Shown here: one piece after another, positions 45,801 to 54,725 of the stretch | Layout: every line of letters begins with the position of its first letter | Numbering within the stretch: position 1 is the first letter of the stretch | Source of the DNA: Symsagittifera roscoffensis | Taxonomy: Eukaryota > Xenacoelomorpha > Acoela > Convolutidae | NCBI RefSeq assembly: GCF_963678635.1 | Contig: NC_087063.1 | Coordinates: forward strand, 84,677,574-84,741,573 | Length of the DNA: 64,000 bases | Direction of reading: 5' to 3' | Translations under genes and position numbers: made by a program | The notes under the pieces: generated by a model | Databases searched by the model: none | Told to the model about the DNA's origin: nothing | What the model saw: only the letters and a program-made list of their open reading frames with translations

Positions 45801-48800
45801 TTGAACAGGAATTTTAGTTAAACATACTAAGCAAGACATTTGAATTTCAAAGTAGCCACGTAACAAATCCTACGAAGCAGAAACAAAGCCGACAATCTTC
45901 GAGCAGACACCAGTTGAGTAGGAAAAAAATTGATTTTTTGAAAACCTTTATAAAGTTTTAAGTCCCCCTAAAACTACAATGATCAACATTTGCAACTAAC
46001 CTGATACTTCATTGCATAACAAAAAAACCGTGATGTTGCACCTAAGCCAACAAATCTTGAGCAGACCAACGAAAGTCCGACAATTCAATTTTTACCGGGT
46101 AAAACAAAGACCTGCCGGGGCTCGAACCCCGGACCTTAGGGTACAAAGGCAACCGCGTTATCTCCAGGCTAATCGGGAGTGAGTCTCCAAAATTGCTAAG
46201 GTTCTTCAATAAAGCAACTATAAATTTAAAAGACAGTTATCCTCGCAAGTGTAAATATTTAATTTGCAACAACTATCAGCTTTTGAAAAAATGCACTAGG
46301 GCAACAGATCAACAGATACATGAATTAAAGATCTTGGATTGTGCAGACATATAGAAAAAGTTGAACGTGTTGAAAAATGAAAACTGAGCTACCTACACCA
46401 ACCGGCTTCTCTTGTTTCAAATAAGCGGGCATCAAAAAATTGATCACGCTTTTTTTATTAAAGATTTATCCTTTAGGGCAAATTCTTCAACGAGGAGTAA
46501 GTTCAAAACGTTATGTAAACCTTGATGACCGATTCTATTTAATATATTTACAAGAGTTGTGATGTCATTTAAAAATCCTACCGAATTCTGTCTTCTAAAA
46601 GAACGCCTAGACCTCAACTCGAGTCGCTTCATCTTCACAGCCTGCGGGGAAGTTACTTCGGCTGCAAACTGGAACATTGAGTCCGTCTCAATCAAAACAC
46701 TCAGCCACAACTTTTGATTTTTTGGTTTCTCGTCCAGAAGAAAGGAAACGAAGAACTCGGATTTGTTCACACAGTTCATGATTACACTTGTTAGACATTG
46801 GTAGGCTACACACGCAAGTTGTCCAGAAACGTCTTTGTCTACTTTTGGCACATTTGGTGGAATTAAAACTTGGTTCTTACAGTTGGCACTAGTCTGCAGC
46901 AAAAATTTCATGAACGACATTTTCCCATCACGCTTCGAAACTGCGTGAAATTTTTGATTGAGTTCTGATTCCAGTTTTGAAAATTCTGACGGCGCCAAAA
47001 TTTGAACAGCGGCTTCAAAAATAGAAAGAACAATTTCTAAGTCCAGAACCTTATCTATCAACATGGTCTCGTTGTTTGCCCGATTCAAAGGGTTCAGATT
47101 TTCGAAAAACTCAATGACGGCTATTAGTTTTTCAAGTGTTTGCAAGAAAGTTTGCTTGAATACGTTCGTTGAAGCTCCATTAATGAGCGGCTTTAAAACA
47201 CGCTCGAAAACCCTTCTTCTCACTTGTGGCATTAGAGTGTAACTTCCTAGAGCCATGTTCAGAGTTTCCTCAAATATCTTGGAAATATTGGCCACGTTCC
47301 ATTTGGATGCGAGAACAGCCGACTCCAGGGACGCGTTGAACTGTTCTAGATAAGGGAACTTTTGTTCGCGACAAACAGGGGCGATAAGTAGTTTCAGAAG
47401 TGTGTGATTTGAAGTTATTCTCAGAGCGAAAAACAGCTTCTCGAAACTCACTTTGATGTAATTTTTTGAACCGTTGTTGTTCAAAAAACTGCACTCATCA
47501 ACGTTACAACTCATAATTTCTTGAACATTTAGTTCATTGTTTGTGAATTCATTCAAACAAGCAAAAGCCTTTTCTTCTATTATCTGGTCTTCGACATTGA
47601 GCAGAAACGGAAGCAGATCTAAAGATCGGCACTTTGAAGACAGCTGCACATTTTTCCGTTGCAATGTAGAACAAAAATGCTCTATAACTATGTTTGAATG
47701 CTCTTTTTTGTTCAAAACCTTCTCAGAATCGAGTGAAACTAAATTGATTAAAATCGCAGATTTGTCATCCACAAGTTGATTGTCGGCGCTTATTTCGACA
47801 TCGTGGATTTTACATATCTGATCCAAAACATTCAGAAAAGTAGTGATGCTCTTGTTTCGTTCAGTATTTGATATCTCCCACTTTTGTCTGTTTATAAACC
47901 ACGTATCCAATGCAGAACCGATAAACTTCATCAATTTTGCTCCATCTTGAATCTGTAACAAAAACGATGCGCACTTTTCTATTTCGCCGACACATTTTTC
48001 GCTAAACTTTGCCTGACATCTTGAAAATAAGCTCTGCTTTTTCATATTATTTCCAGAAGCTTTAGTTCTAGTCACCAAGTGAGCAAACACTGAAGGCTCA
48101 AAATGGAACTCCCAAGAAAGTTCTAGAATCTTCTGGACCAAATCGCTTCTCAGAATATTTGTTGTTGAATCACTTGACGTCAAAAATGTCAAGAGTGATT
48201 TCGAAATTTCTTGTCTCAAATCTTGAGAAAAAATTGTCTGAAAGGATCGCAAGCAAATGACACATGATTCGATGAGACTAATCAGTTCACGCTGAGGCAA
48301 ACCTGAGTTCTCTTCTTTCAATCTTTGAATGAGAACAAAACTTTCTGCATTCAATTTGGAGTGCACGAAAATGTTTTCTCTAATTTTGCTTTCGAGGAAT
48401 ATTCTTGCAGTGGACAAAGATTGAACGATTTTCGAAGTTTCGCTTAGAAGTTGGGAGAAGGACTGGAAATCATCTCGACCCAAGGAAGACAATCCTAACT
48501 GATTTGGGGTGAAGATTGCAGTACAAATAAGGTTGCAGTACTCTTCGCCAAACACGCCTGATAGCAATTTAGCCACATCTTTAGACCGGCACTTCCTGTT
48601 CATAGAGCAAAGCAAGTTCATTAGCCCTACTGTTATATTAGCACACACCTTTTCAAATGATTCTTGCTTAGAGTAACTTTGATAGCAAACTTTTTGCTTG
48701 GTTTCATCAAAAGCGTCACAGCTCACGAATTTCAAAAAAGCGGAAACTCTTGACCACAATTCAGTATTTTCAGAGTTGAGCAAACTTTGAAAATCAAGCT

Positions 48801-51800
48801 TCACATTTTCCAAACTCCACAAATAGCAATCTACTAAAGCTAACAGGCTGTTCAAGAAGTCAGTAATTAAATTTGATTCCTCTTTTTTGAAATTTGGCAC
48901 TCGTGAAAGTGAACTTTCAAATGTTTCAATGCATCCAGAAACATGTGTCAAGTGTTTGAAGAAATTTGCGGATGAAACATGCGAGGAGTTTAACCACAAT
49001 TGTCCGATGATTTCAACGATGGCTCTGCGGTACTCAATTTCAGGACTACGCATTCTCAGAATCAGGTGCCCTAACGTGTCTTTAAGGGTGGCATCCTTCA
49101 AACCAAACGGGATCCTTCGAACGTTCGAGCTCTTCTCAAACAGAGCCGAGTACTTGCAAATGATTCGCGAGATACCACGCAACACTTCGCTTGCTTGCTT
49201 AGAAATTCCAGAACTTCTTTCGCAATTATCTGTCCATCTCAAAAGATCCAGGAAGGCGAATAACCATTCCATTGCAAACGCATCAACTAGAATTTTATGC
49301 TCTCTTAAGGTTCGCTTGCAAGTCTCAAAAGCCACAATAGCCGACATTTTCAGCTTCAAACTCGGATTCTTGGCGTTAAAAGTAATAATCTTGCAGATGT
49401 GCTTCAAACGAGTGGTTTTAAGGAGGTGCTCGTCTTTTGGACAATGTTTGATGCTCCATTCAAACACTTCTTTCAAACATTTTGCAGCAAAATTGCGAAC
49501 AGCCGAACTATGCTCGGAGCTCAGTTGGTCGAAAATGGAGGAAATAAGACATGCAGTTTCAGGCGACTCTTGAGACGCAGCAGACGTGAACCAGTGAATG
49601 GACTGGAAGCAAAGGGGCTCGAACAACTGATTGGCTATTGAGTCATTGTCGGCAGCCAATCGGATCAAAGCTGGAAACATCACTTCATAAATCGACACAA
49701 ACGAGATCAAATTTTTAGCCGAACGCATCTGGGCGTTTTTGCCGACTGTTAAAATTGCCAAAGCATGCAATAATTCACAGGCAGCTACTTTTGACTTTCG
49801 GTTTGGAGAGTTTTCTGCTATTTTAATGATTGGAAGTAACATGTTGTCGAATTTAATTTTGGGTTTCGTATCTCGAAACGGAACGGCGTATGTCATTTTT
49901 GCATCATCAAGACCATTGATGGATATCAAATTGTTCCCACATTCACTTTCATCACGCACAAAAATTTGTTCAATAGGCATTGGCAAGAAGGAGAGGAAAA
50001 TGATGACCCTCTCCTGGAAGTTCCTCATTTCTTCGGGGTCAACTTCGGACAGATCCGTGTTGACTAGATGCTTTATTTTAGAGCGAGACTGTTTCTTCCT
50101 CAAGGAAACCAGGTGACTTTTGTCTTCTAGCGAGTCCGAAGTCTCGACACAGAGGTATGGATAGAGTTTGGGGGCAATTGACTTCGAAATCTCCAGCAAT
50201 TTTTGCTTCTTAGAAGAACTTTCGTAATATTCAGAAACTAAGCTTTGCAGGAACTCCAGAGAAGTTTTAGCTAATGGCATATATTGTAGCGAAAAAGCAG
50301 TTTCAACGATTTTGCGGACATGATTCATTTCTTTGTCACAGTTCAAAACCAATTCTACGGGACATTTCAGCACAAATGTCGAAGCGGCGATGAGCATTTC
50401 GTTGGAAAAACTATCAATTTCGTTTTGTAAATAGCCCAAGAAAGGAAGCAAACTGCGGGAAAGTCTTCCGTGTACATCCTTCAAAGTGTCTCTTTCAGCC
50501 TCTTTTTGGGAAGAGTATATTAAAGCCAAGAAGTTGGTTAAAAGTTTGAACCAGCCACTTAAATGTGGAAATTCCCTGGCATAGTCAAGTAACTTTTCAA
50601 CACACGAAACCACAAGGGAAACTTCCGAAACAATCAAACCAGAAGCAAAATTTTTCTGAGAGGAAATAGTACTCCAAATGTCTGCCAAATTTACAAATAT
50701 TTCTACATCAGAAGGTTTTTCAACCGTCAAATTCATGTTAGTTTCAATTTGCTTTGATTGATTTGTTGATTGAGACTTTTTGGCTTTCAAGTTCAGAATT
50801 TCTACCAATTTCAAAACTGTCTCCATGAACTCGATCCGAACTTTTCTCCAACATTGTTCAAGATGATCATCGTCGAAGTTTTCATCCTTTAGAGCGAAGT
50901 AATTTTTCAGAGTGAGTAAATATTCAATGAAAGGAATGTAATTTTTATAGGACAGCACTTTTTCTCCAGAACTCGAATCGGGGGTTCCAATTTGAATCAA
51001 AGCATTGACAGACGAATGTTGACAAGCCCTAATTAAACATTGCATCCAAAAATGAGACAAAAAACAACTTTCGCTGTCTAATTTTCGAAGGTTAAATGCG
51101 CCGATCACCGACAAAATAGCCTTGGATGAAAATGATTGCTGTGGCGGCAATTGATAAGGAAAACGAGATATCAAAAAAGTACAGAAAGATAGAATCGCAT
51201 TAGAATTACTTTCGGCCAGCAAAAACAGTTCTGCTATTTCATTGGACAAAATAATTTCGGCCAATGATTTGACGATATTGGGATAATAGTGCATCCTTTG
51301 CCAATTGGCAGACTGCTCAGAATCAACAGAAAACTCACTACTCGACTGGTACAGAAAAGCCAATCTTATTTGTTTGCATTTCTCAACAAGATGAGAAAAA
51401 AGCTCACACACTTTTGCAGAACCTAAAAACGTATCACAGAACGGCGAAAGTCTCCCAAGGCCCTCAATGGCTAAGGCTAGCTGCTTCGGTTTTGCATCTG
51501 CTTTTGTAAATGTTGCGAACAGTTTTTCGTACATGAATACAAATAGGGCTTTGCCCTTGCCCGAACTCTTGTTTTCGTCTCGACGCATCAACATTGGCAT
51601 TGAGGCAACTAAAGCCTCTTGGAAGGAAATCATGGCCTCGTGGGCGGAATGACTCAGCGCCGGGTTGTTTTGCTGGACATAGAAGTCAATCTTGGTGTAA
51701 ATGTCGGGATATGAATCCAAGAGAAAAGAAGAAAACTTATCCAAATGCAACTTCAGAAACCTCAGAGCGACAGTTTGAAGACTGTATCTGCTCATTTCGG

Positions 51801-52557
51801 CGAAAGAATTCGTTTGAAGCACAACTGAAATTAAGCTGATTACTTTCTGTTCAAAAGCGGGCGACGGAGCAAACTGCATGTAAAAGCCATTCAAAGCGGC
51901 AATATAACCCGTCGTTAAGGTGAGCTCAAATTTGCGCCTGCTTTCAACTTGGTTCTTAATTCCATTCACCATAATTTCTTCAAACTTGTTCCGTTGACTT
52001 TCGACTACTTTCGGTTGGTTTGAGGCAAGGGTTCCCAACAGTTCCAGTAATGCCTCTTGAACCATCAGGCTTTTCTCTTTTCCACTTCGCATTCTGGTGA
52101 AAACATCAGCAAACAGCTGGTCACATTTGGCTATTTCTACACTCCCACACTCGCTGCACTTTGTCAAGATAGACTCCAGGCATTTACACGCCGATTGCAA
52201 AACTTTGGCCGATGTATTCGCTTGTTTGACAAACACGAATAGGTTGTCAAATGCGGCTTTTGAGTATTTCATAACCAGTAGCGGTTCAACTTTTTCGGTC
52301 CACATTTTCAGCAAAGATAATAGCGTTAGTCTAATTTGGTCATCGGCCCGACTGGAACTTTGGTTCAACCAGCCGAAAAACATTTCGTTGCTCTTGAAGA
52401 AGACAGCCTCATTGGCTGCCTCGATTTCGTCCTTGTCTGACACTCCGAACTGCAACAACTCTTTCAGTTCGCCCAAAATATCGACAATAGACTCGTCGTA
52501 CTCAGATTTGAAGCACGAGTTTATGAAGTCAAGCTTGTCGTGCAAGTCAAAACTCAT
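21446..52557 (-). CDS. PRKDC: DNA-dependent protein kinase catalytic subunit, two-exon gene
   Basis: DNA-PKcs is a nuclear PI3K-related Ser/Thr kinase that is recruited by Ku to DNA double-strand breaks and drives non-homologous end joining. The coding sequence is predicted as 52557-46582 joined to 27805-21446. The donor at 46581 (CG|GTAGGA) and the acceptor at 27806 (TTGTTCAG|GG) are both phase 0, and the joint falls in the same linker region of the family. The product is 1992 + 2119 = 4111 residues against 4128 in human. HEAT-repeat N-half, FAT, kinase and FATC regions all appear in order with no internal stop. The start is Met 52557, because an in-frame Met 24 bases upstream lies in a polypyrimidine/acceptor tract. 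Having two coding exons is remarkable, since vertebrate PRKDC has more than 80. The splice joint is inferred, not proven. Confidence 0.93.
27863..28865. other. Intron stretch with one weak coding-like frame
   Basis: At about 28360-28622 a plus-strand frame stays open for roughly 87 codons before TAA (ILIPLEQIVRTKNEPKLIMD; internal ATG at 28434). It has no recognised domain. It may be a relic or chance. Nothing else was seen. Confidence 0.3.
28866..28965 (-). repeat. tRNA-derived SINE head
   Basis: The minus strand reads TTAGCATAGTGGTAAGGCG, a good A-box, then TGTAATCGATCCC, a B-box-like element about 40 bases later. The plus-strand-left flank (about 28790-28866) would be the SINE body. Confidence 0.65.
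29290..29490 (-). repeat. tRNA-derived SINE copy
   Basis: The minus strand has a clean B-box (GGTTCGAATCCC, near 29413-29426) with an A-box-like GTGTGGCGTTAATTCAAGGCG upstream. The body ends with the TTTGTCGGCGTAGTT word (about 29319-29340), shared with SINE copies at 46 and 55-56 kb. Confidence 0.7.
29491..30059. other. Intron stretch, nothing recognised
   Basis: A 79-codon ATG frame at 29715-29954 is Lys-rich and has no motif, so it is not called a gene. Confidence 0.4.
30060..30290. repeat. Copy of dispersed repeat family (also 19.5 and 21 kb)
   Basis: It shares TTTACAAT-GTGCTATTCGATAG, GGAGTTTGCCTTC, GAGC/AGCGTGAACAAATTTTAAG and TCTGAACTACGTTCA words with 19536-19690 and 20915-21135, in the same orientation. 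Confidence 0.65.
30305..30705. mobile_element. Fold-back element with GGACTGTTTTGTATGG-type ends
   Basis: The left side repeats ACAAAACAGTCC(C/A)ATA (30315-30410). The right side repeats its complement GGACTGTTTTGTATGGGACTG (30615-30690). The spacer (30430-30600) is GC-richer and matches 16550-16775 in the opposite orientation. It has no transposase, so it is probably a non-autonomous element family. Confidence 0.6.
30706..32444. other. Intron stretch, upstream of lectin-like gene
   Basis: No gene was recognised. Short repeat words (CCCTTGCTTATCGC near 30845) recur near 56.0 kb next to SINEs. Any promoter of the lectin-like gene should lie at its right end, but I see no convincing TATA box. 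Confidence 0.4.
32445..32614 (+). CDS. Lectin-like gene exon 1 (signal peptide, domain start)
   Basis: Coding part of exon 1: 56 codons plus two bases, from ATG in AAAAATGAG to the GTGAGT donor. It encodes the signal peptide, the first three cysteines and LGHIHYREQAQAKIFC, the usual beginning of a C-type lectin domain. Reading past the donor meets TGA at once, supporting the splice. Confidence 0.82.
32445..34321 (+). CDS. Secreted C-type-lectin-like protein, two exons
   Basis: Predicted coding sequence 32445-32614 joined to 33967-34321, 174 residues. The donor AA|GTGAGT and acceptor TTATTTCAG|AG give a phase-2 joint that keeps the frame. Residues 1-19 are a signal peptide (KLICLFVLFVAIKAG). 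The rest is one long-form C-type lectin domain with six cysteines (EDHC, INC, IFCAG, KEGC, VDC, YAICEF), a WTGW in place of WIGL and a terminal ICEFF. It has an EPN tripeptide typical of mannose-type Ca2+ sites, but the WND position reads VGD, so sugar binding is uncertain. The gene lies inside the PRKDC intron on the other strand. AATAAA follows 40 bases after the stop. Ligand and role are unknown. Confidence 0.85.
32615..33966 (+). other. Lectin-like gene intron
   Basis: A 1352-base intron with GT and AG ends. It contains a C run (32628-32646) and a tRNA-like SINE (33480-33600). A 108-codon frame at 33372-33698 lies over the SINE and is not a gene. Confidence 0.75.
33480..33600 (-). repeat. 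tRNA-like SINE relic inside intron
   Basis: The minus strand has CGTTCGTGGCCGAGAGGGC, like the A-box region of a Ser/Leu tRNA, and a degenerate B-box (GGTCGCATTTTCGAAGCC) near 33508-33525. Confidence 0.5.
33967..34321 (+). CDS. Lectin-like gene exon 2 (domain core and stop)
   Basis: It encodes the larger part of the lectin domain, from DGRKGRLFLPTTKAHLAAA through LWTGWEKD, TEPNYP and KEGC to YAICEFF and TGA. The open frame extends upstream to 33833, but the sequence before 33967 has a good polypyrimidine/AG acceptor and no lectin similarity. Confidence 0.85.
34362..34367 (+). promoter_or_regulatory. Polyadenylation signal of lectin-like gene
   Basis: AATAAA lies 40 bases downstream of the stop codon, on the coding strand. 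Confidence 0.55.
34689..35751. repeat. 542-bp tandem duplication with hairpins
   Basis: Two head-to-tail copies, 34689-35230 and 35231-35751, both begin CAAGACTGCTCGTATCAGGG and end near AAAGTCGGAACAA. Each contains a perfect 6-bp hairpin CAGGGC-GAA-GCCCTG (34704-34718 and 35246-35260) and a GCGCGA/TCGCGC palindrome near 34976-34993 and its equivalent. Divergence is a few percent with small indels. It has no coding content. Confidence 0.92.
35900..36150 (+). repeat. tRNA-derived SINE, plus orientation
   Basis: GTAGTTACGTCTCCGCCTCT followed by GGTCGAATTTTCGAGGCCC resembles tRNA A- and B-boxes. The body, CATGAAGAGCTGAACATCTCG, recurs at about 15925-15975. It ends in a T-rich tract. Confidence 0.6.
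36151..37120. other. Intron stretch, nothing recognised
   Basis: Only short frames occur. A small direct repeat of CCGGTCCAAATTGA lies at about 36797-36832. Confidence 0.4.
37124..37262. repeat. Interleaved double inverted repeat
   Basis: A perfect 42-base arm at 37124-37165 is the reverse complement of 37190-37231. A second arm, 37169-37194, is a 24/26 reverse complement of 37237-37262. The order is A, B, A', B', so the two stems are interleaved and not nested, and cannot both form as simple hairpins except as a pseudoknot-like structure. Confidence 0.93.
37263..37880. other. Intron stretch, pyrimidine-rich then unremarkable
   Basis: About 37335-37420 repeats ATTCTACCCTAT-like words. No gene was recognised. 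Confidence 0.4.
37881..39620 (+). pseudogene. Decayed RTE/BovB-type LINE remnant
   Basis: Plus-strand fragments in changing frames follow the order of an RTE-type LINE. About 37965-38010 resembles the start of the endonuclease (LQEISFKGSSTKRFYRWRP). 38149-38334 reads VVSVVCAYVPQAGREDSGKD and DDFNG. About 38455-38575 reads CDDDYVTIQNG then AQIDFILTRLPHRN. About 39100-39260 resembles the C-terminal end (KALRIITGVT, DLDKLQERSW, WFGHVC). Most of the reverse transcriptase is missing or unreadable. Many stops and shifts show it is old. Confidence 0.65.
39621..41948. other. Intron stretch, mostly featureless
   Basis: A 139-codon minus-strand frame at 39802-40221 has no recognisable domain. About 40970-41130 is a weak copy of the dispersed repeat found at 19.5, 21 and 30 kb. 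Confidence 0.4.
41949..42676. mobile_element. Tc1/mariner-type fold-back MITE
   Basis: Termini are CAGTGCTGATTTAA-like (left CAGTGCTGATTAAATTAACC; right complement from 42676), flanked on both sides by TA (41947-41948 and 42677-42678). Inverted arms of about 310 bases (41949-42262 and 42367-42676) are separated by about 105 bases of AT-rich spacer. There is no transposase. TA duplication and CAGTG-type ends fit the Tc1/mariner superfamily; arms this long fit a fold-back MITE. Confidence 0.85.
42984..43409. mobile_element. hAT-type non-autonomous element
   Basis: It is flanked by the 8-base direct repeat TACAGAAC (42976-42983 and 43410-43417), the duplication length typical of hAT. It begins CAGTGGCGTGCGCC and ends ATACGCTACAG, giving short imperfect inverted ends (7 of 9). 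The interior is GC-skewed with a G run near 43366-43381 and has no frame. The superfamily assignment rests on the duplication length and ends. Confidence 0.75.
43665..43740 (-). repeat. tRNA-like SINE head
   Basis: The minus strand has A-box-like TTGGTTAGTGGAGAACGCC and B-box GGTTCGCATACCC, spaced as in a tRNA. A paired acceptor stem is not evident. Confidence 0.55.
44372..44533 (+). pseudogene. hAT transposase C-terminal dimerisation remnant
   Basis: Fifty-three codons, open to TGA at 44531-44533, read YPRLITLARKIFSRLFSNTR then ERVFSTAGNLVTEKKTTLTG. This closely follows the conserved hAT C-terminal dimerisation signature (YP.L..LA, ERVFS.AG). Upstream sequence decays in all frames and no catalytic part is visible. 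It may derive from a relative of the element that mobilised the nearby hAT-type MITE, but this is not shown. Confidence 0.75.
44534..44999. other. Intron stretch with tRNA-like fragment
   Basis: The minus strand at 44912-44945 has a B-box-like GTGGTTCGAAGCTCC. The same element, more decayed, is at about 54945-54985. No gene was recognised. Confidence 0.45.
45000..45765. repeat. Diverged tandem repeat, about 175-bp period
   Basis: Units begin with CATAACTTTTG-like words at about 45208, 45388 and 45558 and contain GGCAGAAGAGATTCCCA, a CTCAGATTT-like word and AGTTTTCGAGA at matching offsets. The 122-codon frame 45011-45379 is built from this repeat and is not called a gene. The same family is at 53.8-54.7 kb. 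Confidence 0.75.
45766..45885. repeat. Repeat-flanking segment shared with 54.8-54.9 kb
   Basis: AAGCAAGACATTTGAA occurs here (45830-45845) and near 54914-54930, at a similar distance after the tandem array, so the composite was copied as a block. Confidence 0.5.
45886..46210 (-). repeat. tRNA-derived SINE, near full length
   Basis: The minus-strand head near 46190-46110 has an A-box (TAGCCTGGAGATAACGCGG) and perfect B-box (GGGGTTCGAGCCCC). The body runs to about 45886 and matches 56341-56685 over its whole length (AACGAAAGTCCGA, CCCCTAAAACTACAA, GACACCAGTTGAG). The tRNA-like part lacks a paired acceptor stem, so it is not a tRNA gene. Confidence 0.8.
46582..52557 (-). CDS. PRKDC: PRKDC exon 1: N-terminal HEAT-repeat half
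   Basis: This exon codes for 1992 residues of alpha-helical HEAT-type solenoid that would clamp Ku and DNA. The family match is clear in YAVPFRDTKPKIKFDNMLLP, KVAACELLHALA and QLFEPLCFQSIHWFTS, all characteristic of DNA-PKcs. The frame stays open from 52581 to 46444, but the last 46 codons after RRSFRRQNS (46581-46444) are unlike the family and follow a donor GTAGGA, so they are read as intron. The ATG at 52557 is only 8 bases after an acceptor-like T-tract plus CAG. No frameshift or stop interrupts about 6 kb. Long antisense frames here (such as 48887-49573) are shadows. Confidence 0.95.
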
Positions 52558-52580
52558 TGTTGGATCTGAAAAAAAAAACA
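52558..52580 (-). promoter_or_regulatory. Splice acceptor just upstream of PRKDC start
   Basis: On the minus strand a run of T ends in CAG at 52566-52568, then 8 bases, then ATG at 52557. This is either the 3' end of a 5'-UTR intron or a spliced-leader acceptor. No upstream untranslated exon was identified. Confidence 0.65.
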
Positions 52581-53785
52581 AATGAAATTAAACCACATCA
52601 ACAGGTGTTTTTATGCAGCAAAGGAGCGGCGGCGAAGATAATTATACAAGGATTCATTTGAAAGGGGCTAATTCTATGACCTTCGATAAAACATCGATTA
52701 TCAGGAACAAATAGCCACATTTATCAATGAGGATGCATTTTTCCAATTGCTGTAGCAAATCGGCGGCAAGTATGGACAACTCAAGCCAAGGATGATAAAT
52801 GCTGCAGGAAACATCTGCTATGCTAACTCACTTACTTGGAATGACGATGAAAAGGCATAAGGATGACAGCGTTAGAGTTCAAAATAGCATGAAAAACATG
52901 GTATCAACAGTGGATAATCCGTTCAGGAACTCAGCAGTTAAGTCTAGCAGTTAAGCCAATTTCATTTGTTTTTCTTACGCAAAAGCTTAATAAAAGAGAA
53001 ACAAACTGTGACTCATATGATAAGCAGGTAGTTGGGAACACGAGAGATTCATTCGACCTTGAACGGAAAAGACCAGGGAATGTTCGCAAGCATAAAAACA
53101 CCTCTTCTGGACAAAACATTTTTTCGTTGCGAATATCACTAGTTCCCACTATAAACTTCCATCTTTACTGGCCAAGACGAATTAGCTTGGTGGCTGAAGC
53201 CATGCAAAAATTCACTCTCAACTTTTCTCTGCTTTAGTTTTATTTGAAAGCCCTTTAAGAATTATGTAAGTAATCCAATCGGTCAGCTTAAGAATAAAAT
53301 CGAATCCGTTCGAATTCGAAAAAGTTCAACTAAGAAATGAGCTGATGGATACAAAGAGAAAGCAGGAAAAGATTGGGACGGAAATTGAAGCCGCAGAGAA
53401 AAAAATCTATTATGGTTTTGACGCATAATCAATTATAAAAAATTTGAAATACTTGCGATAAAGTCGGACACATAATCAAAAAAATAACAGACAAAAAATT
53501 GCCAAACACAATCCGAAAAAAGTTAATCTATCATAATGAAAAAACACCCCAAAAACAAGTGTCACAAGCATCGGAAGAGAACATACCATGCAGTGAAAGC
53601 AAAAAAAAAACAATTGAGCAAAAGCCCTAACAGACAAAAAATGAAAACTAAAAAGTCAATACTAACTTTTTATCCAATCCCCCTAATAACACACACACAC
53701 AATAAAACATTTTCGGTCAACAAACCACACAATAAGGGACATATAGGACAAAATAGATAACCTTTCTTGAGGACTCGCCGCTTCT
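52581..53785. other. Upstream of PRKDC, no gene recognised
   Basis: It should contain the PRKDC promoter or a 5'-UTR intron, but I find no TATA box or CpG-rich patch. A 74-codon Lys-rich frame at 53536-53760 looks like chance. Confidence 0.4.
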
Positions 53786-54725
53786 GCAGGAAAAATTTAT
53801 GCAAAAAACAGGTTGCCGCTAAAGCAGAGAAGATTCCCAAAATCGGGTTTCTCGATTAAAAATTTAACCTGCGAATCGACGGTAATGTCAAAATTTTCCA
53901 AAAAACGGTCACAGTTTCAAAACTTTGACTTGTTAGAAGGGCATTACTTTTTCTAAAACCAATTGGACGTAACCAATTAAAAATGAAGGCTTTTGTTTTG
54001 ACTTAACTTATCATATCAGATTTGACAGAATAGTTAAAGAGAAAAGTCCAAGAAACGGTCAACAAATCAAAAAATTTAAAATTTCGAGAGTCATAAGCTT
54101 TTTGTGAAAAGAATGCAGAAAAGATTCGCGCAACCTTTAATTTCGATTGAACCCAAAATCTCAGATTAAGAAGGGTAGTTCTCGAAAAAAAAATTTTGGA
54201 CATTTTCGAAGGCCATAACTTTTTGCGTCAAAAATTTGGGCGCAGTCGTAGATGCAATGAAGTTTTCCACAACAGTTCTTTGAAATCAGCCCGAGACAAA
54301 ATCAGCCAGAGGTAGTTTTCGCGAAAAAGTAAATAGTTTAAAAAAAAGGTCAAAAAATCAAAAAATTGAATCTTCCGAGGGCGATAAATTTTTGTGCAAG
54401 AAAATTGTGAGTGACCGCTAAGCCAGAAGAAATTTACACAACCTAACCGCTAGCTCCATTGAGCAGCTATCTCAAACTTACATGGCTAGTTTTCGAGAAA
54501 AGTCCCAAAGGTTCAAAAAACTCAAAAATCGAAAGATTGACTATTCTGAGCCCCATAACTTCATGTGCGAAAAAATTTAGGCGTAACCACTTATGAAGGG
54601 AAACTTTTCAAATACGCTATAATCATTGAAACCAAAATCTCAGATTTGAGAGTACTTTTTGAAAGAACGAAATAAAAGTCACAAGTTGGGTCAAATATTG
54701 CTCTACAGATTTTTTGGAGGCTATA
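53786..54725. repeat. Diverged tandem repeat, about 165-bp period
   Basis: About five to six units carry (C/G)CATAACTTTTTG-like starts near 53943, 54090, 54213, 54383 and 54550, then GCAGAAAAGATTC-like, CTCAGATT and TAGTTTTCGAGAAAA words. It is the same family as 45000-45765, on the other side of PRKDC exon 1. Confidence 0.7.

Larger units (their letters stand above)
27806..46581 (-). other. PRKDC intron, 18.8 kb
   Basis: It is bounded by GTAGGA at the donor and TTGTTCAG at the acceptor on the minus strand, both falling at codon boundaries. It contains a gene on the opposite strand, two MITEs, LINE and hAT relics, and SINEs. It is inferred from protein colinearity and phase match. An additional tiny exon within it cannot be excluded, but the near-normal total length argues against one. 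Confidence 0.8.

Noticed and set aside
46105-46195. A genuine tRNA gene
   Set aside because: B-box and part of the A-box are good, but the acceptor stem does not pair and the anticodon loop would be 8 bases. It is the head of a SINE also found at 56.6 kb.
46444-46581. C-terminal extension of the N-half frame as a separate shorter protein
   Set aside because: The last 46 codons do not resemble the family, follow a GT donor in correct phase, and the missing family sequence is found intact in the second exon.
48887-49573. 228-codon plus-strand gene
   Set aside because: It lies fully antisense to the conserved PRKDC coding frame and has no recognisable domain; shadow frame.
52558-52581. Earlier Met of the N-half frame as PRKDC start
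   Set aside because: It would place the start inside a T-tract that ends in a splice-acceptor CAG; the next Met (52557) is preferred.
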